A stretch of 64,000 bases of DNA from Zarea fungicola (Eukaryota; Ascomycota; Sordariomycetes; Hypocreales; Cordycipitaceae), in the NCBI GenBank assembly GCA_900169235.1, contig FWCC01000046.1:124001-188000 (forward strand), given 5' to 3'. The stretch's first letter is position 1, and every line of letters begins with the position of its first letter. Of the stretch, positions 10,303-22,400 are shown in pieces. The translations under genes were made by a program, and so were the position numbers. The notes below the pieces were generated by a model. That model was given only the letters and a program-made list of their open reading frames with translations, was not told the origin of the DNA and made no database searches.

Positions 10303-11486
10303 TTACTGTTCACCTTCGTACGTAGCGTCTTTAGAAAGTTCCAAAAAATGATCCACGATGGACACAACCTGCTCCTCAAATGACTTGAATTTGAGGTTGA
10401 ATGTCTGACTGGCTTTGGTACTATCCACCTTGGCCGCAAGAGTCTGAGTTGGCGTGCACGAGTCAAACTGAAATACCTTCGCAGCATATGCCTCAGGATA
10501 TCTCCTTTTGATAATGTCGGTCGCGTCCGCCCAATTGACGCTGCCGTAGTCCGGTCCCGCTGCGATAAAGCTCTGGTTTCCTTTAATTTTATCGTCCAAA
10601 GCCAGGACATGTAGCTGGGCGACGTCGTCGAGATGCACCGTAATCCCTGGGATAGGGCGGGGGTTGCTGCGTCCCATCAGAGGACCAGTAATTATGCGGT
10701 TCGTCCCTCTTGCCATGTCTTCAAACCGCTCCACGTTGTCGTCGCGTCCTAAGATGAACGCCGGGTGAATGGTGACCACATCAAACGAAGGCTTCCTAGA
10801 CGCGACAAATTTCTCGGTAGCCTGGAATGCAAGCGCTTTTGCTGCTTCATAGGCAAAGAAATTGCTTAGGAAAGGACCCTCCGTTTTTGCCGCTCTAGTT
10901 TCTTCTATCATGGGGTTTAGCAACCAATTACCCCCACAGGAATATTCTCAAGCATTACTCACCATCAACTCTGATGCCACTAACAAGGGCGGCGACAGAC
11001 GCAATCGAGGACACAGATGATGTAATGACCAACTTTTGAAGGCCTTGCACTTTCATGGCAGATTCCATCATTCCAACCGTACCCTGAATTGATGGCTGTA
11101 TAATTGAGCTCTCATACTCTCCAGTTTCCTCGAGGTTCGCGGCAAGAGGTGATGCAACATGGACAATATGTTTAGTCCCTTTGACAGCTTCGTCATATGC
11201 TCCAGGGACAGTGATTTCTGGTACAATAATGCACTCAAGTAGCGAGATGTATGGGAGGATAGATTTTGAAGCAGAAATTTTGTCAAAGCCAGCCTGAGTT
11301 CTCACAGCAGCTCGAACCCTGTACCCAGCCTCAAGAAGATAAGTCAAAGCCTTAAAACCAACCATGCCAGTGGCACCAGTAAGCTAGCAAATATTAGCAC
11401 GTTCATTTAAATTGTTTTTCCTTGAGGTTGAATCGGAACAATAACGGGTCTAAAGACTGACTTACAAGAACCAAATCCTTCGTCAT
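10303..11486 (-). CDS. NAD(P)-dependent reductase, dihydroflavonol-4-reductase/GRE2-like
   Basis: Extended short-chain dehydrogenase that likely reduces a carbonyl using NADPH. Exons are 11486..11466 (21 nt, MTKDLVL), 11383..10963 and 10904..10303, giving 347 aa with closed frame. The second intron is 58 nt (GTGAGT...GCTAAAC...ATAG). The Rossmann motif LTGATGMVG is at residues 8-16 and is cut by the first intron. The catalytic set is Ser129/Ser130 (ITSS) with Tyr166 and Lys170 (AYEAAK). The length is normal for fungal GRE2/DFR-like reductases. There are no cluster-type neighbours, so a housekeeping or detoxification role is more likely than biosynthesis of a specialised metabolite. Confidence 0.9.
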
Positions 11487-13191
11487 GATTTCCAGCTGCG
11501 GCTTTTGCCCTGAACAATTGGCTTGAAAGGAAAATGGCCCCAATTTGAGAAGTAGTGAGACTCTAAGAGCAATGGTGCTTTAAACAAATGGCCAAAGCAG
11601 CGAGAATTGCCAGCTTATAATGTAGCTGTTCCACGGAGCACCGGGCACTGCACGCGGACTAGTCCGCTGCCATGCAGCCGTCTACCACATTCACTGTCGC
11701 CGGCTACAATCCTGTTTGTGGAGATGGGAGATCAACGCGGACATTTCTTCTGCTCGGAGAGTGACTATATGCCGATAGTTCCGTCACAAATAAGGTGCAT
11801 ATTGGGGGCAATTGTTCCAAGCAAAACCGATTCTCGCTTCCAACACAACATGCCTGACTGCTCGTTGTCCAGTCGTTGCTAAATGCAGAGATGCCCGATG
11901 CATATTTACCAAGCCATAGCTAGGTTCTCATGTAGAACTAAAATAAATTGAATGCTAGTAACTAGTAGAGTAGCTGAATATAGTGATGTGATCACTTACA
12001 AAGCACTGTCAATCCAAGGCCGGCTTGGAGAGGCTAACTCCACACAGGCTTTACGGCATCTTGCCCTCGTGTAAGTGAGCGCTAGCGCTCTAGCCCGCAC
12101 GTCTCGAAGCACTGGTAACTTTAATGTGTCTTTGGCTTAGACTTTGAAAGAAACCAGCGGATGAAGGCATTTCTCTCCATTTTGCCTTTATTCCCGGGCA
12201 TTGTTTCAATCTTGTGGTCAATCCTCAAGCCTACATCGTTCTCGTTCAGTGAAGCATTCTAGTGACCTTTTATAGGACTCAAGTCACCGAGCGATGACCT
12301 GTTACGGTGAGCTTTGCTGGCCGGGTAAATTAACCCGGTTTATTTGAGCGTCTGATTTTTACAATTTATTTGCAAATTATAAATCGTACTGTTACTCTCA
12401 AGTCTCTTTAATGCAGGAGGAGACAGATGTGGAACGCCGCTATTCTGTGACGCTCCTGTGACACTCTTATGAACTGGCAGTGCTTGCTTGATAGTTATCT
12501 ATAATGTGGATTGTGAAGAAGAAGAAGAGTATTTCTTGTGATTAAATACAGTAACTGCTTAGTAGGCTGCTGGAATTTAGAAGGTGGAGATGGGAAGTCA
12601 CGATGCGCGCTGGCCCCCTGGGTTTGCATGCACAATGCGAGGTCATTCTAACGTGCAAAGAAATGGGGGCTTTCGAGCGGGCTTGTCCGATAGGCCCTGT
12701 CAGTCGAATGTCTAAAAGAAATCCCATCAAGTAAACCCCGCCCTATTTCCCGAACACCATTGTCAAGCACTTTGAGCCACAAACCGGGTTGCTGACGCAT
12801 GCAGCCTAAGCTGCACGGAAACGAAGCACCTATATGATGAAGGCAACACTGTAAGTACCATGATAAGCGTGAAGGGATACAGTCTTCCATGCGTTCAAAA
12901 TGTCAAGCAGTTTGGCACACAACTAGTCTACGGAATGATAACCTTGGTAAATGGGCCAGCCTGCGAAATTGTCAACTCCCTTCTCGACTATGGTTATTCG
13001 TAATATGTAGTGTTTTGGAAGGTGTAAGGATTACAAAACCCTTGTCAGATCTTTTGGTATAAATATCATTATTTTGCAAGTCCAGGATAAGAGATAACAC
13101 ATTAATGTATGAAGAGTCTATCTGGAAGGCGCCCTGTTTACTAATCTCAGACGCACAGTTGAAGCCATTTTTTTTTAGCTAAGGCCTGGGC
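11487..13191. other. Intergenic region, 1.7 kb
   Basis: No gene recognised. It contains a 14-nt perfect palindrome (12077-12090) and a CCGGGT/ACCCGG inverted repeat with a 6-nt AT spacer (12321-12338). Short open frames on both strands have no family features. Confidence 0.5.
12077..12090. repeat. Perfect 14-nt palindrome GAGCGCTAGCGCTC
   Basis: The sequence equals its own reverse complement. It lies about 590 bp upstream of the DFR-like start. It could be a binding site for a dimeric regulator or chance; function is unknown. Confidence 0.5.
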
Positions 13192-13902
13192 TTAGATGAT
13201 GCCGCCGATTATGGCAGCAGCGACGGCTCCAATGACAATGCTGAAAGCAGTAGAATCCGTATTCGCACCGTTTGATTTTGCCGGCGTGGGCGACGCTTTG
13301 CTCTCTGTCGGGGCGGCAGACGTAGCCGCCGATGTTGCTGAGCTAGTCTTGGCGTTGTCTGCCGAGGCCGAGGTAGAGGTAGAGGAACTACTATTTGAGC
13401 TGCTTGCGCTTGAAGATGCCGACGGAGCTGAGCTGGTATCTGTGCTGCTTGAGGAGGCCGACGAAGAGGAGGAGGAATCACCGTCGTTCTCGGGCGCAAG
13501 ATTGATGCCGGTGTTGAAGATGGAGAATGCGTTTTTAAGACCACCACAGGCCTCTGCGGCAAAACCAGTGCAAGGAAAATTGCACTTTGCAAGGTCGACT
13601 ACATTATCCTTTGGTGGGTATGTGTTTCCGCAGTAGCAATCCTGAGGAGAAAGGGCGGCCACCGCGTAGTTGCGTCCGACACAAGCCGACACACACGAGC
13701 CGGAGGAAAGGAATAGAGTGTCAACATGGGCCGCTGTCATGTTCGACGCAGTTGAGTAACAGCCTTGAGAAGTTGCAGCGCCGAGCTTGGGCGTTTTGGG
13801 GGATGCGCCCTCCACAAGAGTTGTTTGAGTATTGGCGAGGGCACCAACAGCGGCAGTGACGGCGACCATCACCGGCATGGTAAAAGCGAATGTGAGCTTC
13901 AT
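13192..13902 (-). CDS. GPI-anchored cell-surface protein with WSC domain
   Basis: Single-exon gene, 236 aa. A signal peptide (MKLTFAFTMPVMVAVTAAVGALA) is followed by a WSC domain at about residues 45-130, a putative carbohydrate-binding fold. Its pattern is GCYSTASN...GSCVSACVGRNYAVA...DCYCGNTYPP...C...C...CGG, with the expected cysteines. Next comes a Ser/Ala/Thr-rich stalk of about 80 residues, likely O-glycosylated. The C-terminus has small residues (SNGAN) and then a hydrophobic tail with no cytoplasmic domain, typical of GPI attachment. It differs from Wsc1-type stress sensors, which have a transmembrane helix and charged tail. A wall or membrane role is inferred; the ligand is unknown. 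Confidence 0.92.
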   Translation of the reverse strand: MKLTFAFTMPVMVAVTAAVGALANTQTTLVEGASPKTPKLGAATSQGCYSTASNMTAAHVDTLFLSSGSCVSACVGRNYAVAALSPQDCYCGNTYPPKDNVVDLAKCNFPCTGFAAEACGGLKNAFSIFNTGINLAPENDGDSSSSSSASSSSTDTSSAPSASSSASSSNSSSSTSTSASADNAKTSSATSAATSAAPTESKASPTPAKSNGANTDSTAFSIVIGAVAAAIIGGII

Positions 13903-14950
13903 TGTGGCAGTAAGACGGCGAGTATGTGAGCGAAAGACGACCGTTTAATCAAAATGAAAAAAAGAAGAAAAACAGAAGGAGAAAAGGTAAATATATGACA
14001 GCACCGAAAAGGAACGATGAGAAGAAAAAGCAGTGTTGAAAGGGGGCAAAGTTTTACAGATGCCTCGTATTTCCAAGGCGGGTGGGTACTGGTGAAACCG
14101 CTCTTGCCCATAATTACAGCGCGGGTTAAAAACGGGCTGTCTCAATTCAAATGTTTGTAATTCGTCAGATTCTTCATTTTCGCAGCCTCGTTTCTCCAAT
14201 TTCGCCGTGTTTGTTTTATGCATACTTTTCATAATACATAGTCTACACATAATGTATAGAGAGGCAGCAGGCCAAAGCTAAAATGTCCTTGATTCCCAAA
14301 TATGCTTCTTAGCTGACTTCTTAGGGTGGAAGAAGCTATTCACAGACAAAGGCGAAAGAGGCAATGCCATGGGGGATTTCTTCGTTCCTATGTTAATGCG
14401 GCGACATCCAGCTCGCGCTCACCTCCACATAATGAAGCTCATTTTGATGCACTCTCTGTTACGGACCTACAGTACAATCAAGTCTACCCAAGGCAATTAT
14501 ATGTGTATTTTCGCAGCATCCCTTTATTATTAATTGCACTTTGCGGTGGGTGATTAGATATATTTGAGCGGAATACGCGGCCGTCCATAACCAGACCATG
14601 ACCAGGTACTAAGCAAAATCTACCATTTAAAAAAAAATAAAAAATAAAGAAATAAAGAAATAAATGCAAAGCTCAACTTCAGCTTCATGTAAAATAAATT
14701 TATATGATTAATTTTGCCAACGTTGGCCACTCATCCAACGCGGCTGTTGGTTGACTATTAACAGGGCAGGAGAAATGTCGCCATTTGCTCCTTACTAATG
14801 ACAACAGCATGTGGATCGCCGTTGAGACAAATTCTACTCTTATCAAACGCATACGACAACAGCCGTAAACTGTCAAAACAATTGAAAGCAGGCTCCAATC
14901 TCAAGATAATATCGGACTGAAATCAATTGCTATTAATAAACTCAGACAAA
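13903..14950. other. Divergent intergenic region
   Basis: Shared upstream region of the WSC gene (-) and the methionine sulfoxide reductase gene (+). A low-complexity A-rich tract with repeated AAATAAAG-like units lies at about 14628-14664. No gene seen. Confidence 0.55.
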
Positions 14951-15754
14951 ATGGTGCGTTGAGGAGTGTCTCGGCCCTCTTGATGCCTCAATTTGGTGTG
15001 CTAAATTGGATCTGCAGGTTCACGCCGACGCTTCCAACTTTGAGGAGGGCGTTACGAAAGAGGATGCCTATGAGCAGGTTCTTCTGCAGGCTGAAGGTCT
15101 CTTCTATGATCAGCGTAACTGGGTATGTTTACTGGTATCGCCTGAGATGCCCAATGAAAATGCACTCTGCTAACTGGCCGTAGGTTTGGTAAGCGCCTTA
15201 CAGCACGTATTCCCTTACATGGGGGCGATGATCTAATGCATGAATGGCAGTAATCTCTCCAACGCGGCGTCCCTGCTATGGCATGCGTATCAGTCGCTTC
15301 CAGCACCTAGCAACCAGGTAAATTGGTCAGGTAAGCAAAACAGCTCGTGCAAACCATTATAAGATTTCTACCCCCATGGACGAGGCTAATCGTGCGTCAA
15401 AAAGGATTCTACGTATTGGATCCATCCTCTGCCAAGCCGCAGCTTATCCTGGGCCCCTTCCAGGGCAAAGTCGCGTGCCAGACCATTCCCTTTGGTCGGG
15501 GCGTGTGCGGTGTCGCAGCCGAATCGCAGACGACACAGCTGGTCCACGACGTGGAGCAATTCCCAGGTCATATTGCATGCGATAGTGACAGCAAGAGCGA
15601 GATTGTGGTGCCCATTGTGGCGGAGAAGAATGGCGAGAAGAAGCTGGTGGCCATTATTGACGTTGACTGCGCGGAGCTCAATGGGTTTGATGAGGTGGAT
15701 AAGAAGAATTTAGAGCAGCTGGCAGAGTTGATTGGTAAGAGCTGTGACTGGTGA
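14951..15754 (+). CDS. Free methionine-(R)-sulfoxide reductase (GAF domain)
   Basis: Reduces free L-methionine-(R)-S-oxide, using thioredoxin in yeast (YKL069W family). Exons are 14951..14953 (the ATG alone), 15018..15122, 15184..15188 (5 nt), 15251..15330 and 15405..15754, giving 180 aa with closed frame. The 5-nt exon GTTTG supplies Val and two bases of Cys in NWVCNLSNA, a segment expected in this family. The GAF fold carries the three family cysteines, Cys89 (KVACQ), Cys99 (RGVCG) and Cys123 (HIACD), spaced as in the yeast enzyme. CTAAC and CTAAT branch sites precede the acceptors on both sides of the microexon. Function is firm from the cysteine pattern. Confidence 0.93.
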
Positions 15755-17445
15755 AAGAGCTTCTTAGCAATGGAGAAAAAAAAATTAATGTGAAAAGGTA
15801 ATACAAAGCCAATTCCGCGGTAAAAACGTATTGAAATGGACATGATTATCAGTCTTCGTATAAATAGCAACTTGGTATACGTCAGAAGGCTGGCACAGCC
15901 TATGCATGTTATGCATTAGTAGCCAGCCTGCCATCTATGCCATTGATCAATAGCGAGGAGAGGCGTAATCGAAGTACGGTGGCTGCAGATCGAGATTGGG
16001 GATGTCACACAGAAACTACGGAGCAGTGGTGAGCAGTACGAACTTGGTGCATGCCACGCTTAGAAAAAAAAGGCAGGAGGTTGTTCCAATAATATCTCGG
16101 ATAAAATGGGATGGATGCAAGGACGCGTAACGGTGGCTGCGTTTGTATGTATCTTGCTCAGCGGCGGGCGCTAACCAGAGGTAGTAGCTTGGTATATGGA
16201 AATATCCTTAATCATAGTCGCAGAAGGAGGTATAAAAGAGTGGACATGGAATTAAGATGCACCGGTTACTAAGAGTCTTTATCAATTGGTAATTAAATAG
16301 ATATTTTGAAGTAAAGGAAAAGAAAAGGAAACAAAAGAAAAGGCAGTGTTGCTCGCCTCCCTGAGTTTAATTGGAGATTTTTTTCCTGGTGACCAGGACG
16401 ACCAGCAAAAGATTGGGCCAACAATGGCACTAAATTGATGGCCTACACCCACCTCCTCCGTTTGTTACTGGAAATAAATGGGTGCCATGGGTTTGGGTTG
16501 GTGGCGCTCTTTTGTTTTAGCTGATGCTCCAGTGGATCCAATGTTTTTACAGGCTACTGAACGCTGACAGCATGTTTTTTTTTTCAACAAGGGGTGGAGA
16601 CCGGACCAACCTCCCCAATTCCCGCCTTGCTAGGCGCAAGCCACCGCGCAACCTGCTTGCCAGCCCGGCCCCAGCCACACGCTAAGGAGCTCACACTGCT
16701 GCAGGGGGCAACGCCCTGAAGAAGCTGCGCCGAACGCAGCTTGGCCTGTAAACAACACCTGAGACAATGACGCCAGAAGCAGCAGTCTGTTCGGCGATTC
16801 CAGTGGTCTTGGGGAGCTTCTCGTAGGGCAGTTACAGGGAAAAACCGGTAGCACCTCGTGCGCTACACCCAGTCACCACCGCATGCAGCGAACTCACAGC
16901 GTACAGCTCACATCCAGCACACAGCACCGCAAGCTGGGCGACCTTCCCAGGCTCCCTCCATCCCTCCTCCCAGCCACGCCCTGGCACTAACTGCTAGGCG
17001 TTGTGCCAAATCCTGTCCCAAATCGGCGCCAACACTCGACAGGGATTTGAAGCACCCTCGAACAAAACACGGCCAATCCAAGCTCATCTTTTCCCACCAT
17101 CACAACCACCACCAAATCACACACGTCCTTCGATCTTGCATTCTTCGTTCCTCTTCTTCATTGTCCTCTTTCTATACAGAGGCTTGCATCATTCTTTATC
17201 TCAACACTATTTCCCCTCCCTCTCCCAATTCCATCCTTTACCTACTGTTTACTCACATCTATTTGCCCCGCCATTCGGATCAAGTGCGTTTGCATGACCA
17301 TGTCCAAGTAAACAAACCCGCTGCTGTCCGCTCCTTCCCTTGTAACGCCGACCGCGGAGCCCCAGCCCGACAACACCGTGAATTGCGGTCAAGCAAAAAG
17401 AAGACGAAATTGTACTTGAGTTTTATTCTTTTGACCATCATCAGT
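15755..17445. other. Intergenic region and pyrimidine-rich leader of the C2 gene
   Basis: About 1.7 kb without a supported gene. The stretch from 16860 to 17445 is C/T-rich, as in long fungal 5' leaders. It is open in frame with the C2 protein but contains no earlier in-frame ATG, so I read it as untranslated. Confidence 0.55.
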
Positions 17446-20246
17446 ATGGCAACGACAACGAGACCTCACTTTACCGGCACTGCCCACACGGCAGGCATCT
17501 ATGCCGACATGTCTGTTGATGGACCCATCATTGGCACTCTGGTTGCCATTGTCGACCGCGCCAAAAACTTGCCCAATCGCAAGACGATTGGCAAGCAGGA
17601 CCCCTACTGTGCCGCTCGACTTGGCAAGGAGGCCAAGAAGACGACGACGGATATTCGAGGAGGTCAGACTCCCAAGTGGTAAGCATTATCCCACTGGCCG
17701 GCGTCAGCCACAGCATTCGTCACCCGTACCTCTCATATCCGCCCCGCTAACATTGCTCTTTCTGCAGGGACCAAGAGCTTCGATTTACTGTGCACGACTC
17801 GTCCGACTATTACCAGCTCAAGATTTCCATTTTTACAGATGACAAGAAGACAGATCTCGTCGGCGAGGCCTGGATCGATCTCAAGAATATCATTGTCACA
17901 GGTGGTGGCCAGGCCGATGTCTGGCAGAGCTTGTCCTGCAAGGGCAAGTATGCTGGTGAGATTCGCCTTGAAATCACCTTCTACGACAGCAGGCCCAAGC
18001 CCGACAAGCCTCCAGTCAAAGCGAAGCAGCCCTCGCCGGCGGACCTCGACGCTCAACGGCAGAGAACATCTCCCATCAAGAGGCGCCCTCTGCCCTCCGA
18101 CCCCGTCACTGGAGAAGCTCCTCCCGCGGCCCCAATCCCCGTTAGCACAATGCCGCCTTCCAATCAGGAATACTATGCCCACCAACAAACGCCGCCACGG
18201 CACACCAAACAGTCATCACACTCTGCCATGATTCCTACCCAGTCTCCCTTGCAAGCCATGGAATACAACAACACACCGCCCCAAGGTGCCAGACAGCAGT
18301 CCAATGCATACAGCAACTCTCCTGGAGCTCCTGCCGCTCTTGGTTATTCTACAACTCCCAGTCGACAGCCTCATCGGTCTAGAGACCACCATGAGACTGT
18401 TCCTAGACCGGTCGAAGCGCCTGCGTACGACTTCCCAGACGAGCCCCCCCAGTTCGGTCACTCGGATCGCCATGAGCTTCACATGGGTGACAGACACCTG
18501 CCATCTCTCGATGCCAGCCAGCCTCCGCCACCACCACCAGCTCACCGCTCGCGTCACAGCAGCGTTGGCCCAGAGTCACCACAAGTGTCACCCATAAAGA
18601 CTGCACCTTCTACGCCTATGCGACGTGACGTCTTGAAAAACGAAGCTCATCGCCACACAGCTTCAGTCTCGTCTACCCGCCCATTATACTCTCACCATGA
18701 TGTGCCCTCTTCTCCCCACAGCCCAATGACTTACACTACACCCTCGCCGAGGCACCAGTCCTATGATGCTGGCTACGGTGGTCGCTCATTACATGCCACG
18801 GTTGAAGATGTACCGGACTCCCCCACACCAGACATGCCCTCGTCGTATCGCAGCAGGTATGAGAGCGAGCCTGCTTACGAGCGCGACCACCGCGACCACC
18901 GCGACCAGCGTGACCAGCGTGACCCAAGCCCCGCACCATATGAGCGAAGCTCGCCCCAACCTCAGCCTTTGCCTACATACCAGAACCAGTCTCCGCGGCA
19001 TAACGCGAGTCATCATGACGCTCAGGAATACGACCGCAGCTACCGTCGATCTCCTTCACCTCTACCCGGACCTGGAAGAGGCTATGATGGTAGCTCCCAT
19101 GGAACCCCACAGCATCGTCAAATTACATATGACAGGGACTACGACCGAGACTACGACAATGCCCAAGCGTCACGTGCTCCCCCCTACGGTGGTCCTGGCC
19201 CTCAGTCGTCTCTTCAGCATACCGTAGACCCTAGATTGGCCCGTGATGTCCCTGAGCGCATCCATGAAGAGAGGCATTATGACTCCCGGCTAGCCGGCCA
19301 ACAGGTTTCTCAAGTCCGGGGCCGCCAGAGAAGTGAGCCACCCCCGAGCTACGGGGCTCCGTCGCCGGGTTATACACCGAACCGCCACGACAGACGTGGA
19401 AGCTCCATCACATTTTCTGGCGGCCCCCAGGAGTTCCAGCCTCGAGAGCCTCGGGGCCATGGCAGGAACATATCGGCGAGCCCCGCACATGCCATCCCTC
19501 GGAAATCAGTCAGCCCCGCTCCGCCGGCAGATGACGGACATCACGTCTCCGAGATGCCATTTGGTCCCGACTCTTATGATGCGTTGAATCCAAGCATGGT
19601 GTCCTCGAGATCATCCAATTCTGCACTCTCTAACCATCCTCCCACCCAAGAGCGCCCGGAACCACAGGGAAAGATTGTCACGTATGATGGTCGTGAGGTT
19701 GACCCTTCCGACCACCTGCCAATTGAATCGTGGGCACCTGAGCCTGAGCCCAAGGCCCCCCAAATGCCCCCCTCGTCGGATCATGCTCGCCGCTCACCAG
19801 GTGGAGCCCAACCATTGCCGCCGAGTGGCCGTCGACTGATGCGCTTGTCGCGAGTCGAAACCGCGCCTGCGCTATCGTACGGCCACCACGACGAGCCCCA
19901 TACACCGCTTGCACCAAGTGGCGGCCGCAACCGTCTACAGAAGAAGGCACCACGAGGGGCCTCTGTGTCCCCTGGGATGTCGAGCCCGCTGGCCCCGATT
20001 CACCCTGAAAACTATCAGGACAGGCAAAGCCCCTACGGTTCGCATGATCGCCCTGGTCACACGCACCGTGGCTCGTACGACTACCCCAGCGAGAATTATG
20101 CACCACCGCATTATGGCAATGGCCCGCCTATCCCAGCCAAGATTCCCCTGATGAGTGGTGCCAATGGTGGAGATATTGCACTACTGGAAGAGATGCAGCG
20201 CATCGATATCGGCACTGGCCGATCTCGCCGTCGTGGAGGATACTGA
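17446..20246 (+). CDS. C2-domain protein of the Inn1/Fic1 type with long disordered tail
   Basis: Exons are 17446..17678 and 17768..20246, giving 903 aa. An N-terminal C2 domain (about residues 27-145) opens IGTLVAIVDRAKNLPNRKTIGKQDPYC and contains the TPKWDQELRF strand; the intron splits that Trp codon. The rest is low-complexity, rich in Pro, Ser, His and Arg, with short charged repeats (RDHRDHRDQRDQRD, DYDRDYD) and many PxxP-like motifs suited to SH3 partners. C2 plus proline-rich tail is the layout of yeast Inn1 and fission-yeast Fic1, which act with the contractile ring in septum formation. A cytokinesis role is inferred from this architecture. The C2 domain is certain, the orthology less so. 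Confidence 0.88.
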
Positions 20247-20762
20247 TTTCCCCAGCCTTTTGTTTTCTTATTTTATTTTATTCATTTTGCATCCATTTTC
20301 ATTCTTTTGCACTGTTCTTGTATTATATTTTGGAGAGGTTAAGACCAACTATTCTGGTTATTGGGCAACGGCGTACTGTTTTTCGGGCAGCATAACGATG
20401 GCATCTATATTGCACACATAGATGCGAAACATTATGGATGATAATAATGTGTATATGAACTGAAGTTGGTTTCCTCATTAGTTTCAATTCTCTCATAATT
20501 ACTTTTGGATTGTGACCTACGATGTGATATAAATTGAGACACCAGCACTCAAACCCATTCGCGCTAGACTAAATCGGGTTGTCTTGGCTCGTTCAGTATG
20601 TAAGAGGGTGTGTCCACCGCCCGCCAAGTGGCAGAAAAAAAAAGTTGGCTTTGAACATCCAACCCACTCCAGCGTTTTTACTCGACACTGCCAGAACGAC
20701 AAACGAAGAGCCAATTCGACAAATCGAAAAGCAGAAGAAGAAAAAAAGACACACATAAAATC
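20247..20762. other. Intergenic region upstream of UTP15
   Basis: 3' flank of the C2 gene and promoter of UTP15. The last 60 bp before the UTP15 start are purine-rich. No other gene is seen. Confidence 0.55.
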
Positions 20763-22400
20763 ATGGCTGCGCAGGTTGCACCGCTGCCGCAGCTCAAGCT
20801 GGCCTCGGGCCCGGCGCCCATGACGGCCGAGCAACGCTACTGGCGCACCTTCAAGAACCAGCTGCTCATGCCCTCGCCCACGAGCTACCCAGTTACACAT
20901 ATTTCATGCAGCAACACCGACACCTTTGCCGTGACAACAGGAACGCGCGTGCAAATCTACTCGACACGCACACGCAAGCTCCTCAAGACGATTACCCGCT
21001 TCGGCGACATTGCCCGCAGCGGCGACATGCGGCGCGACGGCAAGGTGCTGGTCGCCGGCGACGACACGGGCAAGATGCAAGTCTTTGATGTCAACTCGCG
21101 GGCTATCCTCCGCACCTGGACCCAGCACAAGCAGCCTGTCTGGACAACGCGCTTCTCACCGACGGACCCGACGGCATTGCTGAGCGCGAGCGACGACAAG
21201 ACGGTCCGCTTGTGGGACTTGCCGAGCAGCGACCCCGTCACGACCTTTGTCGGACATGCGGATTACGTGCGCACGGCGTGCTTCTTACCCGGAACCATGT
21301 CTAGCATGATTCTCTCGGGAAGCTACGACGCGACGGTGAAGCTGTGGGACCCACGGACGGGGAGCGGCGCGGCCGTCATGACGTTCAAGCACGCGGCGCC
21401 CGTGGAGGACGTGCTGGCGCTGCCGAGCGGGACGACGGTGCTGGCGGCGGCGGACCACTGCGTGAGCGTGCTGGACCTGGTGGCGGCGCGGCCGCTGCAC
21501 CTGATTAGCAACCACCAAAAGACGGTCACGTCCATGAGCCTGGCGTCTGGTGGACGGCGGGTGGTCACGGGCGGCCTGGAGGGCCATGTCAAGGTGTTTG
21601 AGACGACGGGCTGGAATGTGGTGAATAGCGTGAAGTACCCCTCGCCGATTCTCTCCGTCAAGGTCATTCCATCTGCAACATCATCTTCATCAAACGAATC
21701 GGCCTCCACCGGTGCCGAGGATGGAGTAGGCGGCGATCGCCACCTCGCCGTGGGCATGCAGTCGGGTGTGCTCTCCCTGCGCACGCGCCTCACGGGCACC
21801 GAGGCGCACCGCGAGCGGGAGCGGGAGCGCGAAATGGACGCCCTCGTCGCGGGCAGCTACGCGGCCCTCGAGTCGAAGCGGGCCAAGCGCAAGCGTGCTG
21901 TTGCGGCCGCGCACCGCCTCGACCTCGTCGGCGAGGGGGCGGACGTGGTCATCGCGAACGATGTCGCCACCACGTCGGCGAACCGCAAAAAGGAGCGACC
22001 GTGGCAGTCGGACCTCCGCCACGCCCGGTACGGCGCGGCGCTGGACCACGTCGTCGACCGCAGCGCCAAGGACTACGCGCCGCTCAACGCCCTCGCGCTG
22101 CTGCTCGCGCTGCGCCATCGGGGCGCGCTGCGGGACGCCCTCGAGCGGAGGGACGAGCAGACGGTGCTGCCCGTGCTGCAGTGGACCTGCGCGCATGTGT
22201 GCGACCCCCGGTACGTGAGCGTCTGCGTCGAGGTCGGCCTGCACCTGCTGGATTTGTACGCCGAGTATGCGGATGCCTCGGCCGAGCTGGCGGCGGGCTT
22301 CAAGACGCTGCATCGGCGGGTGCGGTTGGAGGTGGAGCGGGCGCAGGTGGCCAGCCAGACGGGTGGTATGTTAGATAGTTTGATTCTGAGCTGCGCTTAA
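20763..22400 (+). CDS. UTP15: U3 snoRNP-associated protein UTP15 (small-subunit processome)
   Basis: Intronless, 545 aa. UTP15 is a t-UTP/UtpA subunit of the SSU processome needed for pre-18S rRNA processing and rDNA transcription in the nucleolus. The N-terminus has the family segment YWRTFKNQLL. WD40 blades cover about residues 45-330 (for example LLSASDDKTVRLWD and LSGSYDATVKLWD). A charged linker (EREREREMDAL...SKRAKRKR) looks nuclear-targeting. The UTP15 C-terminal domain follows (RPWQSDLRHARYGAALDHVVD onward). Length is close to other fungal orthologues. Codon use is very GC-rich at third positions, which produces long antisense open frames. Confidence 0.95.
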   Translation: MAAQVAPLPQLKLASGPAPMTAEQRYWRTFKNQLLMPSPTSYPVTHISCSNTDTFAVTTGTRVQIYSTRTRKLLKTITRFGDIARSGDMRRDGKVLVAGDDTGKMQVFDVNSRAILRTWTQHKQPVWTTRFSPTDPTALLSASDDKTVRLWDLPSSDPVTTFVGHADYVRTACFLPGTMSSMILSGSYDATVKLWDPRTGSGAAVMTFKHAAPVEDVLALPSGTTVLAAADHCVSVLDLVAARPLHLISNHQKTVTSMSLASGGRRVVTGGLEGHVKVFETTGWNVVNSVKYPSPILSVKVIPSATSSSSNESASTGAEDGVGGDRHLAVGMQSGVLSLRTRLTGTEAHREREREREMDALVAGSYAALESKRAKRKRAVAAAHRLDLVGEGADVVIANDVATTSANRKKERPWQSDLRHARYGAALDHVVDRSAKDYAPLNALALLLALRHRGALRDALERRDEQTVLPVLQWTCAHVCDPRYVSVCVEVGLHLLDLYAEYADASAELAAGFKTLHRRVRLEVERAQVASQTGGMLDSLILSCA

